A stretch of DNA of 7,288 bases from an uncultured Candidatus Nemicrothrix sp. GTDB lineage: Bacteria > Actinomycetota > Acidimicrobiia > Acidimicrobiales > Acidimicrobilacustridaceae. The notes under the pieces are model-generated. The model saw nothing but the letters and a program-made list of their open reading frames with translations, was not told the origin of the DNA and did not search any database. Numbering within the stretch: position 1 is the first letter of the stretch; each line of letters begins with the position of its first letter. Both the position numbers and the translations under genes were made by a program. The stretch covers positions 1 to 7,288 of the forward strand of contig CAIKHC010000403.1 in assembly GCA_903827085.1 (NCBI GenBank), written 5' to 3'. Shown here piece after piece: positions 1-6,489 of the stretch.

Positions 1-594
1 CAGTTCGTTTGTGTTCGGAGTGCAGCTGGTATGCACTTTGGCGCCCCGAACCACGATGCCATCGGCTCGACGCTCAACAATTCGAAGATAGGAGTCGGGG
101 TTTGGTTGTGCCGAGGGACCGAGGCTGCGATCTCCCTTGACGTCGGTCTGCGCAACCGACATCGCAAGATCGTTGTTCCGGCAGTACTCAAAGAATGCGG
201 AGATTCGCTCGGACCGCTCCGTGTCGCCGCGAGAGGCATCAAGTGCTCTTCCAATACGCCGAAGGGCGAAGAGGGCGTCGGTACCGATCTCTTTGATGAG
301 TGGGACCAACGTGTGGCAGCGAGAGGTTGCGGTTTCGATAAGTCGTGCCCGATCGGCAAGATCGGCTGTTGAGCGGGGCTCAAGGAAATAGCGGCTGTAC
401 GGGTCGGGCCCTTCGATAACGGCCAAACCCCGCACTGATGGATCCTCGGCGAGTTCGAAATCGACTGAGGCGTGGCGAATGGCCCGAGCTATGACGGGAT
501 GTTCGGTCACATCGGCGACGAGTTTCCCATCGAAGTACACGATTCGGTCGTCACGAAGTGACTGAACGTACTGGTGAGGGCTGCGAAGAGCCAA
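1..594 (-). CDS. 4-hydroxyphenylacetate 3-hydroxylase (HpaB) / 4-hydroxybutyryl-CoA dehydratase superfamily protein, N-terminal part
   Basis: The minus strand from 594 to the left edge is open for 198 codons without a stop. The translation begins MALRSPHQYVQSLRD, the usual N-terminus of HpaB-superfamily flavoproteins, followed by a DVTEHPVI segment (28-35). Residues 151-160 (DVKGDRSLGP) and 178-189 (DGIVVRGAKVHT) match the conserved core of this superfamily. Members are FAD-dependent: either two-component aromatic hydroxylases using FADH2, or [4Fe-4S]-flavin CoA-ester dehydratases/isomerases. The 151-189 core reads more like the 4-hydroxybutyryl-CoA dehydratase branch. However, the two closely spaced cysteines that bind the cluster there (Cys99 and Cys103 of the clostridial enzyme) are not matched; only Cys93 lies in that area. 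The remaining ligands would lie beyond the edge. The start is TTG at 594-592, chosen because it fits the family N-terminus, has AGGAGG just upstream, and no in-frame ATG or GTG occurs between the upstream stop and this codon. The family is secure; the reaction is not. Confidence 0.88.
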   Translation of the reverse strand, partial: MALRSPHQYVQSLRDDRIVYFDGKLVADVTEHPVIARAIRHASVDFELAEDPSVRGLAVIEGPDPYSRYFLEPRSTADLADRARLIETATSRCHTLVPLIKEIGTDALFALRRIGRALDASRGDTERSERISAFFEYCRNNDLAMSVAQTDVKGDRSLGPSAQPNPDSYLRIVERRADGIVVRGAKVHTSCTPNTNEL

Positions 595-598
595 GGGT

Positions 599-604
599 CC
601 TCCT
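599..604 (-). promoter_or_regulatory. Ribosome binding site (AGGAGG) for the HpaB-family gene
   Basis: On the minus strand the bases read GAGGAGGACCC followed by TTG. AGGAGG is a full match to the anti-Shine-Dalgarno and lies 4 bases from the TTG at 594. The spacing is slightly short, but this site decides in favour of the TTG start. Confidence 0.7.
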
Positions 605-695
605 CGAACCGTTCCGCCGAACTCCCCGGCGCCCCATCGACGGTACCAGCCGGGCCCCTTTGACTGCGGTATCTGAAGGCAGGTCTGCAGCGTTC

Positions 696-700
696 GGAGG
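696..700 (+). promoter_or_regulatory. Ribosome binding site (GGAGG) for the GT39-type gene
   Basis: GGAGG ends 7 bases before TTG at 708-710, which is ideal spacing. The alternative ATG at 753 has no comparable purine-rich site upstream. This favours TTG 708 as the start. Confidence 0.65.
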
Positions 701-707
701 TCCTAAG

Positions 708-2192
708 TTGGCGTTCGTGATCAGCGAGCGCCGCGATCGACCGGCAGCGTCGATGTCAACGAAAGCATTTGTTGTTTGGTTGGTTATCGCAGGCGTGTTT
801 GGGTTCGCTGTCCGCTTCGGAACCTTCATGTGGGAAGGTCGAACCGCGCCTCTTTCTGGTGACGCCGTTTTTTACCACGAGACAGCGAATCTTCTCGCCG
901 ATGGCAAGGGCTATATCAATCCCGTTTTCTTCCATGCTGGCTATTGCTTCGACGGCGGAGTCAGTGAGGGCTCGACCTACTCATTTCTTCCTGGACTTGA
1001 AAATTGTCCGACGGTGGATGTCGTGCAGCCCGACGGGACCGTTCGAACGGTGCCCGTTACTCTGCCGCCAGGTACGCAAGAACCGACAGCAGCGCATCCG
1101 CCATTGTGGTCGTTCATTCTTTCGCTCGCATCTCGAATGGGCTTCGACAGCGTCAACCAACACCGAATGGTTGGACTTCTTTTTGGTTCGCTAGGTGTCA
1201 TCCTCATCGGACTCGCCGGTCGAGAACTCTTCGGGAAACGTGCAGGAGTTGTCGCTGCGTTCATCGCTGCGGGCTATGGATTTCTTTGGCTGAATGATTG
1301 GTCGCTTATGAGCGAATCGCTCGTGACGGCATTTGTTCCCCTGATGACGATTGTCGCTGTCCGATGGTGGCGAGCTCCAAGTTGGCGTCTTGCTCTTGTC
1401 CTTGGCGTGCTCTCCGGAGTGGGGGGCCTGCTGCGCACGGAACTACTTGCGTATGGACCGCTCTTGGTGCTGGTTGCGATAGTCGTGCGTCGAGTGCAGT
1501 GGAAGCCTCTGCTGCGCGATTTTGCCATTGTGAGTGCGGTAGGCATCGCCGTGCTCTCTCCATGGCTGATCCGCAACATGACGAGTTTTAACAAACCCAT
1601 TTTTCTTTCTCCGACCGGAACGCTTCAGGCCCAGACAAACTGCGATGCCGCCTATTACGGAGAAAAGACTGGCTACTGGGAAAGGTACTGTGCCGAGCCG
1701 GAACCAGTAAGCACAGATGGAACCATGCTCGACGAGTCCGAACGCGACGCCATCAAGCGAAGTTGGGCGACTGAGTACATCTCGAACCACAAGGGCCGTC
1801 TGCTCGTGGTTGCGCCACTCCGAACATTACGCATGTTCAACCTTTACGATCCGGTTGGAACCGCCCGATTCGATATTTACGTCGAGAACCGCGAGTTCCG
1901 ACAATCAATGTTCGCCCTTGTTCAGTACTACGTCGTTGCACTGCTCGCGCTTGCAGGAGCAGTCGTCGCATGGAAGCGCCGACTTACGCTCATCCCGGTC
2001 TTGATGTGGCCGGCGATGGTCGCACTCGTAGCAGCAGCGAGTTTCGGGAACAACCGCTATCGGGTGAGTGTTGAGCCGTCGTTGATCTGGTTGGCATCGC
2101 TAGCAATTTGCATCCTCTTTGATCGCGTCCGAAGGAACCAGCGAATGAGCGTCTCCGCAGCAACTGTGAGCACTGCAACGAGTCCCAGTTGA
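708..2192 (+). CDS. GT39/PMT_2-type (ArnT-like) GT-C membrane glycosyltransferase
   Basis: This 494-residue multi-pass membrane protein probably transfers a sugar from a polyprenyl-phosphate donor to an envelope glycan, lipid or protein on the outer face of the membrane. Numbering is from TTG 708. Residues 20-40 form the first helix. The first outer loop starts GDAVFYHETANLLADGKGY (51-69), the usual place of the catalytic aspartate in GT-C enzymes, here Asp52. An AHPPLW motif (129-134) is typical of the PMT_2 family. NDWSLMSESLVT (196-207) and GGLLRTELL (239-247) match conserved helices. An outer loop holds NCDAAYYGEKTGYWERYC (311-328), whose Cys312 and Cys328 could form a disulfide. NNRYRVSVEP (448-457) before the last helix is the usual C-terminal motif. 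A longer frame reaches back to ATG 558 but would run through the intergenic region into the divergent gene; ATG 753 (residue 16) is the other candidate start. The 3' end overlaps the convergent AftD-like gene by 136 bases. The donor and acceptor are unknown. Confidence 0.88.
   Translation: MAFVISERRDRPAASMSTKAFVVWLVIAGVFGFAVRFGTFMWEGRTAPLSGDAVFYHETANLLADGKGYINPVFFHAGYCFDGGVSEGSTYSFLPGLENCPTVDVVQPDGTVRTVPVTLPPGTQEPTAAHPPLWSFILSLASRMGFDSVNQHRMVGLLFGSLGVILIGLAGRELFGKRAGVVAAFIAAGYGFLWLNDWSLMSESLVTAFVPLMTIVAVRWWRAPSWRLALVLGVLSGVGGLLRTELLAYGPLLVLVAIVVRRVQWKPLLRDFAIVSAVGIAVLSPWLIRNMTSFNKPIFLSPTGTLQAQTNCDAAYYGEKTGYWERYCAEPEPVSTDGTMLDESERDAIKRSWATEYISNHKGRLLVVAPLRTLRMFNLYDPVGTARFDIYVENREFRQSMFALVQYYVVALLALAGAVVAWKRRLTLIPVLMWPAMVALVAAASFGNNRYRVSVEPSLIWLASLAICILFDRVRRNQRMSVSAATVSTATSPS
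2057..2192. other. Convergent tail-to-tail coding overlap (136 bases)
   Basis: The plus-strand glycosyltransferase stops with TGA at 2190-2192, while the minus-strand AftD-like gene stops with TAG at 2059-2057, so the last 45 codons of each share the same DNA. The plus frame encodes the RYR motif, the final helix and a basic tail. The minus frame encodes a membrane helix (about residues 1433-1451 of the AftD-like protein) and a basic tail. The two frames are registered so that wobble bases face each other. No T-rich hairpin terminator is visible in or near the overlap. Confidence 0.85.
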
Positions 2193-5100
2193 TGGGCGAA
2201 CCAAAAACCTGCAGGCCATTCGACGCCATTTGAGAATTCGCGTCGATACTGAAGTCCTGTGTAGAGGACCACGATTCCGGCGATCGAGACGAGAACAGTC
2301 AACGCAGCGATAATTGATCGGCGTCGACTCCAGACCAACAGAGCTGAGATCGCGGCCATGGCGACGGCGACACCGAGGCCGCCGACGATTGCCGCGACTG
2401 ACGCAACGATGGCAACGAGTCCCATTCGTTCGGCGAGTGTCACCGAATGCGAGGTGGACGAAGCGACAAGCACGGGATCGGTTGCCTCTGCGTAGGAGGT
2501 AACTCCTCGACGACGTCGCCTCGTCAACACAAGCGCTGCTGCACAGAGGCCAAGGAACCAGGGTGCAGAGACCGCGAGGCCAGCCCAGACGAACTTCTGA
2601 GGCGCCCAGGTGATGTCGACAGTGAACGTGGAGCCTGTAACCGCAGGATCAATGAGCCATCCGTTTGCGTATCCATCAATCAGTGTGGGTGAACCGAGAG
2701 ATGGTCCTCCTCGCACAGTCGCGCTCCAACCTTCAGAGAGGGACTGCCCGAGGACTAGCCAGAACGGAACTGTGGAATTCTCAATCGTGACCGAATAGGA
2801 ATTGGTTCCCGTCTCTGTCGCCGAGGTGACGGGGACGTTGGTGGCTGCAGTTGCTGGGGTCACAGGAATCGACCGGAGTTCAATTGAATCGATGTCGATG
2901 CCTGTGTCAAGGCCCTTCGCTGTCTCGAGTCGATGATCCCCGACGTCGAGTCGTGACGCGGAACCGGTGGCGCTACCGCATGGCACGAGAGCGAGCGGCG
3001 AACGAGCGATTGCATCTGCGACGGTGCCTTCGAGTGTGAATCCCTGAGGTTGTCCATCAAGATTCAGAAGATCCGTACGGCATTGCGAGGGGAGGGTCGC
3101 TGGGGTGGCTCCTATCCGGGTAGGAAGTCCGAATTCAGCGATCGCGATCGGAAGGATGCGCTGGCCACCACTGAAGTATTCCTTCGTCGTGACGGCCCGC
3201 TCGGAGGCGATGGAAATGCGAACGACGCGAGAAGAAAGTTGACCAGTGGGGACGTCGACAGTGGCGACATTGCCCAGCTCGTCGACGGTTGGAATCTCAG
3301 GAATTGGAACCGTTCGAACGACGCCATCATCAAGGGTCAAGCTCAACGCTGTTGGTACCGAGTGCTCGCGATCGTTGATGACCGAGAGTCGCAAGCGATC
3401 GAACGACAAGAGGGAGGGGCTGGTAACAGTCGCTGTCGCTCCAACCTGACTATCGAACTTTGTCGTCCACGCAGTCTTCGGATTGTCGTCGAGGGCCGAT
3501 GATGGTCGAGCTTCAAGCACGCCATTGAGGTAATCGGTGCCACTCACGGTTGGGTAGCCATCGGCGAGTCCTGGGCGTCCAACGAGCTCGTCGACCAGAA
3601 CTCCATTCACTCCGGCACTGAGTCTGACTCGCCCTGACAACTGAAAGTCATTTGTGGCACCGACGCGGAAGATGCGTCGAAGTTGGAGTTCGGTGTCCTG
3701 TCGAAAGCCTTCGATTGGGTTCGAGCGCAATCGAGAAAAGAGGTACGCAACATTGGTTGCATCTGGCGCGAGCTCCTCGACGCCGGAACTCGGAGTCACG
3801 ATCCATTCCTGTGCAGACACTCCCGGCACCGTGACTTCCCGAAATCCGACGTTCGAAAGCCCTAGCCAGTTGGTCCGGCCAGTGACGTTTGAGTCGTCGA
3901 TACGAACACTGAGCGTTGTGAAGGTGCGCTCGCCACCAAAATCGACTCGCTGACCCGAGCCGACAAATGACTCGTCACCGAGCGTCGCGGTTTGAGATGC
4001 AACACCATCAAGAAGAATCGTGGCCTTTGTGATCCAGCGATTTCCTTCAGTTTGTAGGAGGTCAACGTGAGTGGCGGTGATCGGCCGGTTGTAGGTGATG
4101 GTGAGTCGATCGCCGACGACATCGCTGAAGCCACCGGTTGACCAAGCGGTGCGGGGGTCCGCATCGATTGCGTTGATGGGGCGAACCTCAGTGGAGTACG
4201 CAACGATGTTTCCGTAGGTTGACGCTTGAACGTTCGCGACATCGTCGCCAAACCACGCAACCGACTGATCGGACGCGGTTTGGCCCGGGAAGAGCTCGAG
4301 TCTCGTGTCCTTTGGGTCCTCAACAAGAGGAAACGACGCTGCTGTTTCCGTCGCGCCGTTGTTTTCTCTTGTGGTTCCCCAGCGCTGAGCCCGTTTGCGA
4401 TTGGTATCGGTTATGACGAGATTGGGTTTGGAAACTCGTATCCCTTCGAAAAGTCCGGGCGAGGCGTTCGCAGTTGCTGCGTAGAAGAGTGGGCGTTCAG
4501 TTGGAAGTTGGTTCCACACCGCGGCTTCGACGATCCCGTCGCCATCGCCAAACAAGATGGTCGGCTGCTGAGTGGTCTCTGATCGAAGTAGCGGTCGTAC
4601 GTTGTCCACCGGGTAGACCGCGAGCGGAGGTGTCACTTTTGAACGACTGCCGGACGCTAGGTGTTGTTCGTCGATCATGGGTTGGCGTTGATCGGGAACA
4701 TTGACGACAGGAGTACCAAAGGTGGTGGGAGAGCCAAGACCATTCGAGGGTGTGGTGCCTCCAAGTTGGCTCCAGAGCGTCGAAGGAACGGGTCCTCGAT
4801 ACCGCTCGTATTGACTATCGAGTCGAAGAAGAACATCAGAGGCGGAAAAGAGGCGGGCGACGCCGGCGATCGCTTGCGGATCTCCGACTCCTTCTTGGAA
4901 GGGACGATCCAGCGCACGCAAGAGATCAACACTTGCGGGAGATCCGTAGGCAGTGATCTCCCTGCCGATCCAAGGTCGGTCGATGAGTCCGGGCGTCAAC
5001 GGGTCCTGCGTTTCACCCCATCGATAGGCACCGAAATCGGCACCTGGGAGTTCGAGCACGCGGAAGTTTCCATCCTGGGAATCAAGCCATGTTGCTGCGT

Positions 5101-6487
5101 CGGTCCAATACGTCGGAAGGGTTGAGGGAAATTTCAGATCAGATTGGATGAGGCCGCCGGTCCACAGCGGTGGAAGATTCAAAATGGCGATGCAAATGAG
5201 GCCGAGTGGAAGCGCAAGCGACAATCGACGGGCCACCGGAGCGCTGAAGCGTCGTTGAAGTGCAGGGATCAGTGCATCAACGAATGCCGCTGATAAACCC
5301 GCGATCCCGATGACGAGAATGGGAACAATCCGTGGAGAATTTCGCAGTGCAAAACCGACCTCAAGTGACGTCGTGAACTTAATAAGTGCACCGATTGGAG
5401 AAGGGTCGCGATAGGGATACGTGCCGATGGCGAAGACAAGGCCGACGACGACCAATGACACGAAATAGGCGCGGTATTTCCAACGCGTCAGGACAGCACC
5501 GAGAAGTCCAAAAAGTGGAAGCGCAAACGTCAGAGCCAGCATGACGAGCGAGGTCGTGTAGAGCGCACCAGACTCTGTCCAGCCTGCGAGTCCGTCTTTT
5601 CCGTAGAAGTACCAGTAGCCAAGGCCTCGAAGTACTTCCGGTGCCGTTGACGTCTGAGCAACGGTCTCGACGGTCTCGGTGAGTTGGAGAATGGGGAGTC
5701 CGAACTTCCCTTGGATGTAGATCCCAGAGAGCCACCACAACTGCGCTGGCCCGGTCGCGACAGCGATACGAAGGAGTGCCTTGAATGCTTCCTTGAGTGA
5801 GGTCTCTTTCGTGATCCAGACCGCAAAGGGGGCAAGGAGAAGTGGGCCGAGCAAAACAAAGATCACCGAACTCGCATTTGTTCCCGCCATGACGGTCACG
5901 ATGAGCGCAAACAGCACAGGAGCGCGCCACGTGCGTTCCCTGAGTGCGCTGATCATCAATCCGATCAGCCACGGGAGTGCGCACCATGGGGTGAGGATGA
6001 CTGAAGTTCGGCCCATGTACGCAAGCGCGTATGGGCTGAGCATGTAGATGAATGCGGCGACAGCGGAGCCTGGTCCCCGAAGGCCGAGTTTTCGAAAGAG
6101 CCAGAGAGTTCCTGCTCCGGCGAGGAAGAGAAGCGTCCCGAACCACAGTCGCTCTGCGATCCAAGTCGGGACTCCAAGAGTGCGGAAGGTCCAGTACCAA
6201 GGTCCCAACGGAAACAAATAGCCGATGTTTTGGTGGGTAACGGTTCCTGCGTCGATGTGAGCGTCCCACATATAGGGCGCCCGCGACAGCAACTTGCTGG
6301 GGTCAAGGAGCAGATACGCCTTCGTGTCCGCCGAGACCTGACCAGGGGAAGTGAGGAGAATAGGGATGTACGCAAGGAGACCGAGAAGGCAATACGTCCA
6401 GCGGTCGAGGCGTCTCATCGAGGAATGAATCGACGAATCAGCGTCAAGCTGACTCACCGGGGTCGAGTTTGGATCTGTGTTTGTCAT
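2057..6487 (-). CDS. aftD: AftD-like alpha-(1->3)-arabinofuranosyltransferase (DUF3367 family)
   Basis: This 1476-residue protein resembles mycobacterial AftD (about 1400 residues), which adds arabinofuranose from decaprenyl-phosphoryl-arabinose during arabinogalactan and lipoarabinomannan synthesis outside the membrane. Residues about 30-440 form a polytopic GT-C domain of roughly ten helices. Its first outer loop has SPGQVSADTKAYLLLDP (47-63); the DTK there is an AftD hallmark, with Asp54 the likely catalytic-site acid. IGYLFPLGPWYW (88-99) and RNSPR (382-386) also fit the family. Residues about 450-750 are extracytoplasmic. Two discoidin-like modules follow (about 752-887 and 977-1121). 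A C-terminal beta domain begins PFWLVLGQSLSEGW (1241-1254). Helices lie at about 1298-1322, 1355-1387 (probably a tight hairpin), 1391-1411 and 1433-1451, with basic clusters RRRRR (1323-1327) and RRR (1388-1390) marking cytoplasmic loops. The start ATG overlaps the stop of the upstream SGNH gene (TGATG), supporting both this start and coupling. Family membership is firm; that arabinose is the sugar in this organism is inferred. Confidence 0.9.
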   Translation of the reverse strand: MTNTDPNSTPVSQLDADSSIHSSMRRLDRWTYCLLGLLAYIPILLTSPGQVSADTKAYLLLDPSKLLSRAPYMWDAHIDAGTVTHQNIGYLFPLGPWYWTFRTLGVPTWIAERLWFGTLLFLAGAGTLWLFRKLGLRGPGSAVAAFIYMLSPYALAYMGRTSVILTPWCALPWLIGLMISALRERTWRAPVLFALIVTVMAGTNASSVIFVLLGPLLLAPFAVWITKETSLKEAFKALLRIAVATGPAQLWWLSGIYIQGKFGLPILQLTETVETVAQTSTAPEVLRGLGYWYFYGKDGLAGWTESGALYTTSLVMLALTFALPLFGLLGAVLTRWKYRAYFVSLVVVGLVFAIGTYPYRDPSPIGALIKFTTSLEVGFALRNSPRIVPILVIGIAGLSAAFVDALIPALQRRFSAPVARRLSLALPLGLICIAILNLPPLWTGGLIQSDLKFPSTLPTYWTDAATWLDSQDGNFRVLELPGADFGAYRWGETQDPLTPGLIDRPWIGREITAYGSPASVDLLRALDRPFQEGVGDPQAIAGVARLFSASDVLLRLDSQYERYRGPVPSTLWSQLGGTTPSNGLGSPTTFGTPVVNVPDQRQPMIDEQHLASGSRSKVTPPLAVYPVDNVRPLLRSETTQQPTILFGDGDGIVEAAVWNQLPTERPLFYAATANASPGLFEGIRVSKPNLVITDTNRKRAQRWGTTRENNGATETAASFPLVEDPKDTRLELFPGQTASDQSVAWFGDDVANVQASTYGNIVAYSTEVRPINAIDADPRTAWSTGGFSDVVGDRLTITYNRPITATHVDLLQTEGNRWITKATILLDGVASQTATLGDESFVGSGQRVDFGGERTFTTLSVRIDDSNVTGRTNWLGLSNVGFREVTVPGVSAQEWIVTPSSGVEELAPDATNVAYLFSRLRSNPIEGFRQDTELQLRRIFRVGATNDFQLSGRVRLSAGVNGVLVDELVGRPGLADGYPTVSGTDYLNGVLEARPSSALDDNPKTAWTTKFDSQVGATATVTSPSLLSFDRLRLSVINDREHSVPTALSLTLDDGVVRTVPIPEIPTVDELGNVATVDVPTGQLSSRVVRISIASERAVTTKEYFSGGQRILPIAIAEFGLPTRIGATPATLPSQCRTDLLNLDGQPQGFTLEGTVADAIARSPLALVPCGSATGSASRLDVGDHRLETAKGLDTGIDIDSIELRSIPVTPATAATNVPVTSATETGTNSYSVTIENSTVPFWLVLGQSLSEGWSATVRGGPSLGSPTLIDGYANGWLIDPAVTGSTFTVDITWAPQKFVWAGLAVSAPWFLGLCAAALVLTRRRRRGVTSYAEATDPVLVASSTSHSVTLAERMGLVAIVASVAAIVGGLGVAVAMAAISALLVWSRRRSIIAALTVLVSIAGIVVLYTGLQYRREFSNGVEWPAGFWFAHQLGLVAVLTVAAETLIRWFLRTRSKRMQIASDANQINDGSTLTR
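3125..3559 (-). other. Second discoidin/F5-8C-like module of the AftD-like protein
   Basis: Residues about 977-1121 contain LNGVLEARPSSALDDNPKTA (988-1007) running into WTTKF, then FDRLRLSVIND (1029-1039) and ITK-like strands ending in AIAEFGL (1115-1121). The sequence 'A.DDNP.TAWTT' followed by strands is the signature of galactose-binding-like (F5/8C, discoidin) carbohydrate-binding modules. Mycobacterial AftD also carries carbohydrate-binding modules in its outer region. Boundaries are approximate. Confidence 0.65.
3827..4234 (-). other. First discoidin/F5-8C-like module of the AftD-like protein
   Basis: Residues about 752-887 contain INAIDADPRTAWSTGG (771-786), then RLTITYNRPITATHVDLLQT (794-813) and, near the end, LSVRIDD (859-865) and LGLSNVGFREV (875-885). 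'A.D.DP.TAWST' plus the following strand pattern is typical of discoidin-fold carbohydrate-binding modules, which would hold the growing glycan near the active site. Boundaries are approximate. Confidence 0.7.
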
Positions 6488-6489
6488 CA
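6485..6489 (-). promoter_or_regulatory. TGATG stop-start overlap coupling the SGNH and AftD-like genes
   Basis: On the minus strand TGA (6489-6487) ends the SGNH gene and ATG (6487-6485) begins the AftD-like gene, sharing one base. Only weak purine-rich sequence precedes the ATG, so re-initiation by ribosomes finishing the upstream gene is the likely mode of translation. This indicates one transcript. Confidence 0.8.

Larger units (their letters stand above)
595..707. promoter_or_regulatory. Divergent intergenic region between the HpaB-family and GT39-type genes
   Basis: These 113 bases separate two genes transcribed away from each other, so both promoters are probably here or slightly inside the opposite gene. 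On the plus strand TTGACT at 660-665 resembles a -35 hexamer, but no convincing TANNNT lies 16-19 bases after it; TATCTG at 670-675 is too close to pair with it. A short inverted repeat, GAAC-C-GTTC at 606-614, sits just upstream of the minus-strand ribosome binding site and could be an operator or chance. I cannot assign promoters with confidence. Confidence 0.4.

Noticed and set aside
31..391. Two plus-strand open frames of 113 and 84 codons
   Set aside because: Both lie antisense to the HpaB-family gene, whose minus-strand translation matches conserved family motifs. The plus products show no family features.
558..707. Upstream 50-codon extension of the GT39-type gene from ATG 558
   Set aside because: The extension reads as Arg/Pro-rich sequence, runs across the intergenic region and into the divergent HpaB-family gene, and lacks a better ribosome binding site than TTG 708.
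1940..1963. Inverted repeat ACTGCTC / GAGCAGT with a 10-base loop, downstream of the AftD-like stop, as a possible terminator
   Set aside because: It has no T-tract on either side and lies in Leu/Ala/Val codons of a membrane helix of the plus-strand gene, where such repeats arise easily by chance.
2208..2215. Palindrome CCTGCAGG next to an A-run as a possible terminator of the plus-strand gene
   Set aside because: An 8-base perfect palindrome has no loop and too short a stem, and it lies within coding sequence of the AftD-like gene.
3050..3502. A 150-codon plus-strand open frame
   Set aside because: It is antisense to the second discoidin-like module of the AftD-like gene and is highly charged with no recognisable domain.
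4661..5125. A 154-codon plus-strand open frame
   Set aside because: It is antisense to the extracytoplasmic part of the AftD-like protein and shows no domain or ribosome binding site of note.
5379..6269. A 296-codon minus-strand open frame inside the AftD-like gene
   Set aside because: It is an alternative frame of the N-terminal membrane domain. Its product is rich in Arg, His, Ser and Pro with no recognisable domain, while the AftD frame gives clear family motifs over the same bases.
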